Assembly (NCBI RefSeq): GCF_003149185.1
Contig: NZ_QGDO01000004.1
Coordinates: 391,076-455,075 of the forward strand
Reading direction: 5' to 3'
From: Sediminitomix flava
Lineage (GTDB): Bacteria; Bacteroidota; Bacteroidia; Cytophagales; Flammeovirgaceae
Length of the DNA stretch: 64,000 nt
Position numbers and translations under genes: made by a program. The notes beneath the pieces were generated by a model, which was given only the letters and a program-made list of their open reading frames with translations, ran no database searches and was not told the origin of the DNA. Below are positions 62,947 through 64,000 of the stretch, piece after piece (position 1 is the first letter of the stretch; every line of letters begins with the position of its first letter).

Positions 62947-64000
62947 TTAGAATAATGACTGAAAGAATGCAATAGATTTAAATATTACCCACAACAATAA
63001 TCCTATCATTAGTAAAAGAGTTAATAGCCCTCCTATGATTTGCTTTCTTTTCTTATTCTTATCTAACATAATTGAGGGGATATTCCCCACAATTGGAGTC
63101 GCAATAGACAAAAAGAATCTAACATAGGTTGAGTACTCACCTAAAGAACTTTTAATATACCCCCCAAAGTCAAAAGCTAATTCAGTCCAGACCAATGGAA
63201 TCAACATTAATGAAAGGTTTTCAATTACACGTTTAGTCGAATCTTTATATATCCATCTATTATTCACTTTCTTTTCAAAGAACAACCTCAGATTAATATT
63301 TATGATTGACCTATATGGAATTATAAAACAATCAGTGGGCACGTCTTTAATTACAAAGCCTTTTGAACCTTTATTAGGCTCTGTTTCCCCTTCTTTTACT
63401 TCCTTAAAATTGCTATCTTTTAATTTTTTATATCTTTTCACATTCGAAAGGTAAATACTATCTATCCCTCTAGTAGAAGGGTTAAATGTGTGTTGTTTTA
63501 TCACACCAGTGTACATACATGTATCATCCCCATTTTGTGTAAGTACATCCGCATAGACAAAAAGAACACGTCCATTACCTTTAAAATCTTTTTTAAACTC
63601 CTTAAACTGAGAAAATTCACCAGTCAAATAGTAGTGCCAATGATTAGCAAACCGTAAAAAGTTAAAATACTTATCGGCATTTGAATAGCGTATAATCTTA
63701 TATAAAAGAAATGAAGGGAAAACAGATATAAAAAATAATAAGCTAACATAAGACAGTAAGCTATATACAAACTCCTTACTTAATATTGATTCTACTATAC
63801 AGAAATCAGAGTCAATTATAAGTGCTTTATAATCTCCATAAATTGTGGCATAGGATATAGGTGAAAATAAAGTGTACAACATCAATGTGATGTACTGTAA
63901 AGGAATACCTAATAGTATCGAATATAAAAAAGTTTGCCCCCAATCTTTGGAAGCAAACTGTTTTGAGAACTCATGTTGGTAATAAAATCTCCTAAAAATA
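62947..64000 (-). CDS. Membrane protein, unknown family (N-terminus outside window)
   Basis: The frame is open from the stop at 62947 to the window edge (no in-frame stop to 64000), so the TTG/ATG near 63885 is not the true start. At least 351 residues, with predicted helices near the N-terminal side (SLLSYVSLLFFISVFPSFLLY) and at the C-terminus (IIGGLLTLLLMIGLLLWVIF). Characteristic words: FLRFANHWHYYLTGEFSQF and VYADVLTQNGDDTCMYTGVIKQ. I recall similar Bacteroidota accessory proteins with an F.N.WHY motif but cannot name the family. It may belong to the element or be host. Confidence 0.6.
   Translation of the reverse strand, partial: IFRRFYYQHEFSKQFASKDWGQTFLYSILLGIPLQYITLMLYTLFSPISYATIYGDYKALIIDSDFCIVESILSKEFVYSLLSYVSLLFFISVFPSFLLYKIIRYSNADKYFNFLRFANHWHYYLTGEFSQFKEFKKDFKGNGRVLFVYADVLTQNGDDTCMYTGVIKQHTFNPSTRGIDSIYLSNVKRYKKLKDSNFKEVKEGETEPNKGSKGFVIKDVPTDCFIIPYRSIININLRLFFEKKVNNRWIYKDSTKRVIENLSLMLIPLVWTELAFDFGGYIKSSLGEYSTYVRFFLSIATPIVGNIPSIMLDKNKKRKQIIGGLLTLLLMIGLLLWVIFKSIAFFQSLF

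Larger units (their letters stand above)
56917..64000. mobile_element. Putative integrated phage- or plasmid-like element at ssrA (right end outside window)
   Basis: Downstream of ssrA lies a compact set of short minus-strand genes with a rolling-circle type initiator (58381), an excisionase-like HTH protein (60897), DUF3850 (57674), and a Cro/CI-like divergent pair (61218 and 61579). ssrA is a well-known integration site. No integrase and no copy of the ssrA 3' end is found up to 64000, so the right boundary and the gene driving integration are not seen. Codon use with frequent CCC and C-runs (for example near 57375-57386) differs from neighbours. The gene at 62947 may be outside the element. 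Inferred from content. Confidence 0.6.

Noticed and set aside
62400-64000. Second copy of the ssrA 3' end marking the far end of the element
   Set aside because: No GGGTTCGAATCCC-type sequence occurs here, so the far boundary is not in the window.

Overview
The window is AT-rich chromosomal DNA from a member of the Bacteroidota, most likely a marine Cytophagales/Flammeovirgaceae-type bacterium. Several things point there: two promoters of the Bacteroidota type (TTG, 19 nt, TAnnTTTG) in front of tRNA genes, almost no Shine-Dalgarno sequences, many Bacteroidota-restricted families (DUF5686 with a carboxypeptidase-like N-domain, DUF2851, DUF6787), a tmRNA tag ending YAMAA, and lipoproteins with Bacteroidota-like leaders. 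The species is inferred, not proven.

Layout. 1-6.4 kb is translation-related: the end of an ABC-F ATPase, a uracil permease, tuf, a tRNA array in which an identical Tyr-Gly pair occurs three times (with Thr next to tuf), then truA and rbfA. 6.6-12.1 kb (minus strand) holds ilvC, an AraC regulator, small conserved unknowns, a PolB-type exonuclease and mnmA. A 147-bp branched palindrome lies at 12.3 kb. 12.5-14.5 kb has a ferredoxin-reductase fusion and a MaoC-like protein. 14.7-22.2 kb is an RND efflux operon (adaptor, pump, TolC) followed by a LytS/LytTR two-component pair, with three helically phased direct repeats upstream that fit a LytTR operator. 22.5-27.4 kb is sbcDC. 27.5-36.2 kb carries a Crp-like regulator, a metallo-hydrolase, GNAT and Nudix genes, a lipoprotein alpha-amylase of archaeal type, and surface proteins. 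36.2-49.4 kb mixes housekeeping genes (holB, plsC-like, 5-formyl-THF cyclo-ligase), transporters, a porin, YceI, a carbohydrate esterase, an ECF sigma factor with a membrane partner, DUF2851 and a Crp regulator. 49.5-56.4 kb has yecH, a MATE pump overlapping a bifunctional glutathione synthetase, an exported DinB-fold protein and a secreted two-repeat protein.

At 56.5 kb lies ssrA (tmRNA). Everything after its terminator changes in character: short tightly packed minus-strand ORFs, a rolling-circle type replication initiator with a zinc motif, an excisionase-like HTH protein, DUF3850, and a divergent Cro/CI-like pair around palindromic operators. This is read as an integrated phage- or plasmid-like element using ssrA as its attachment gene. 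No integrase, second attachment site or virion gene is visible; the window ends inside a membrane protein gene that may or may not belong to it. The element is the best candidate for something undescribed, but that rests on gene content, not on a database comparison.
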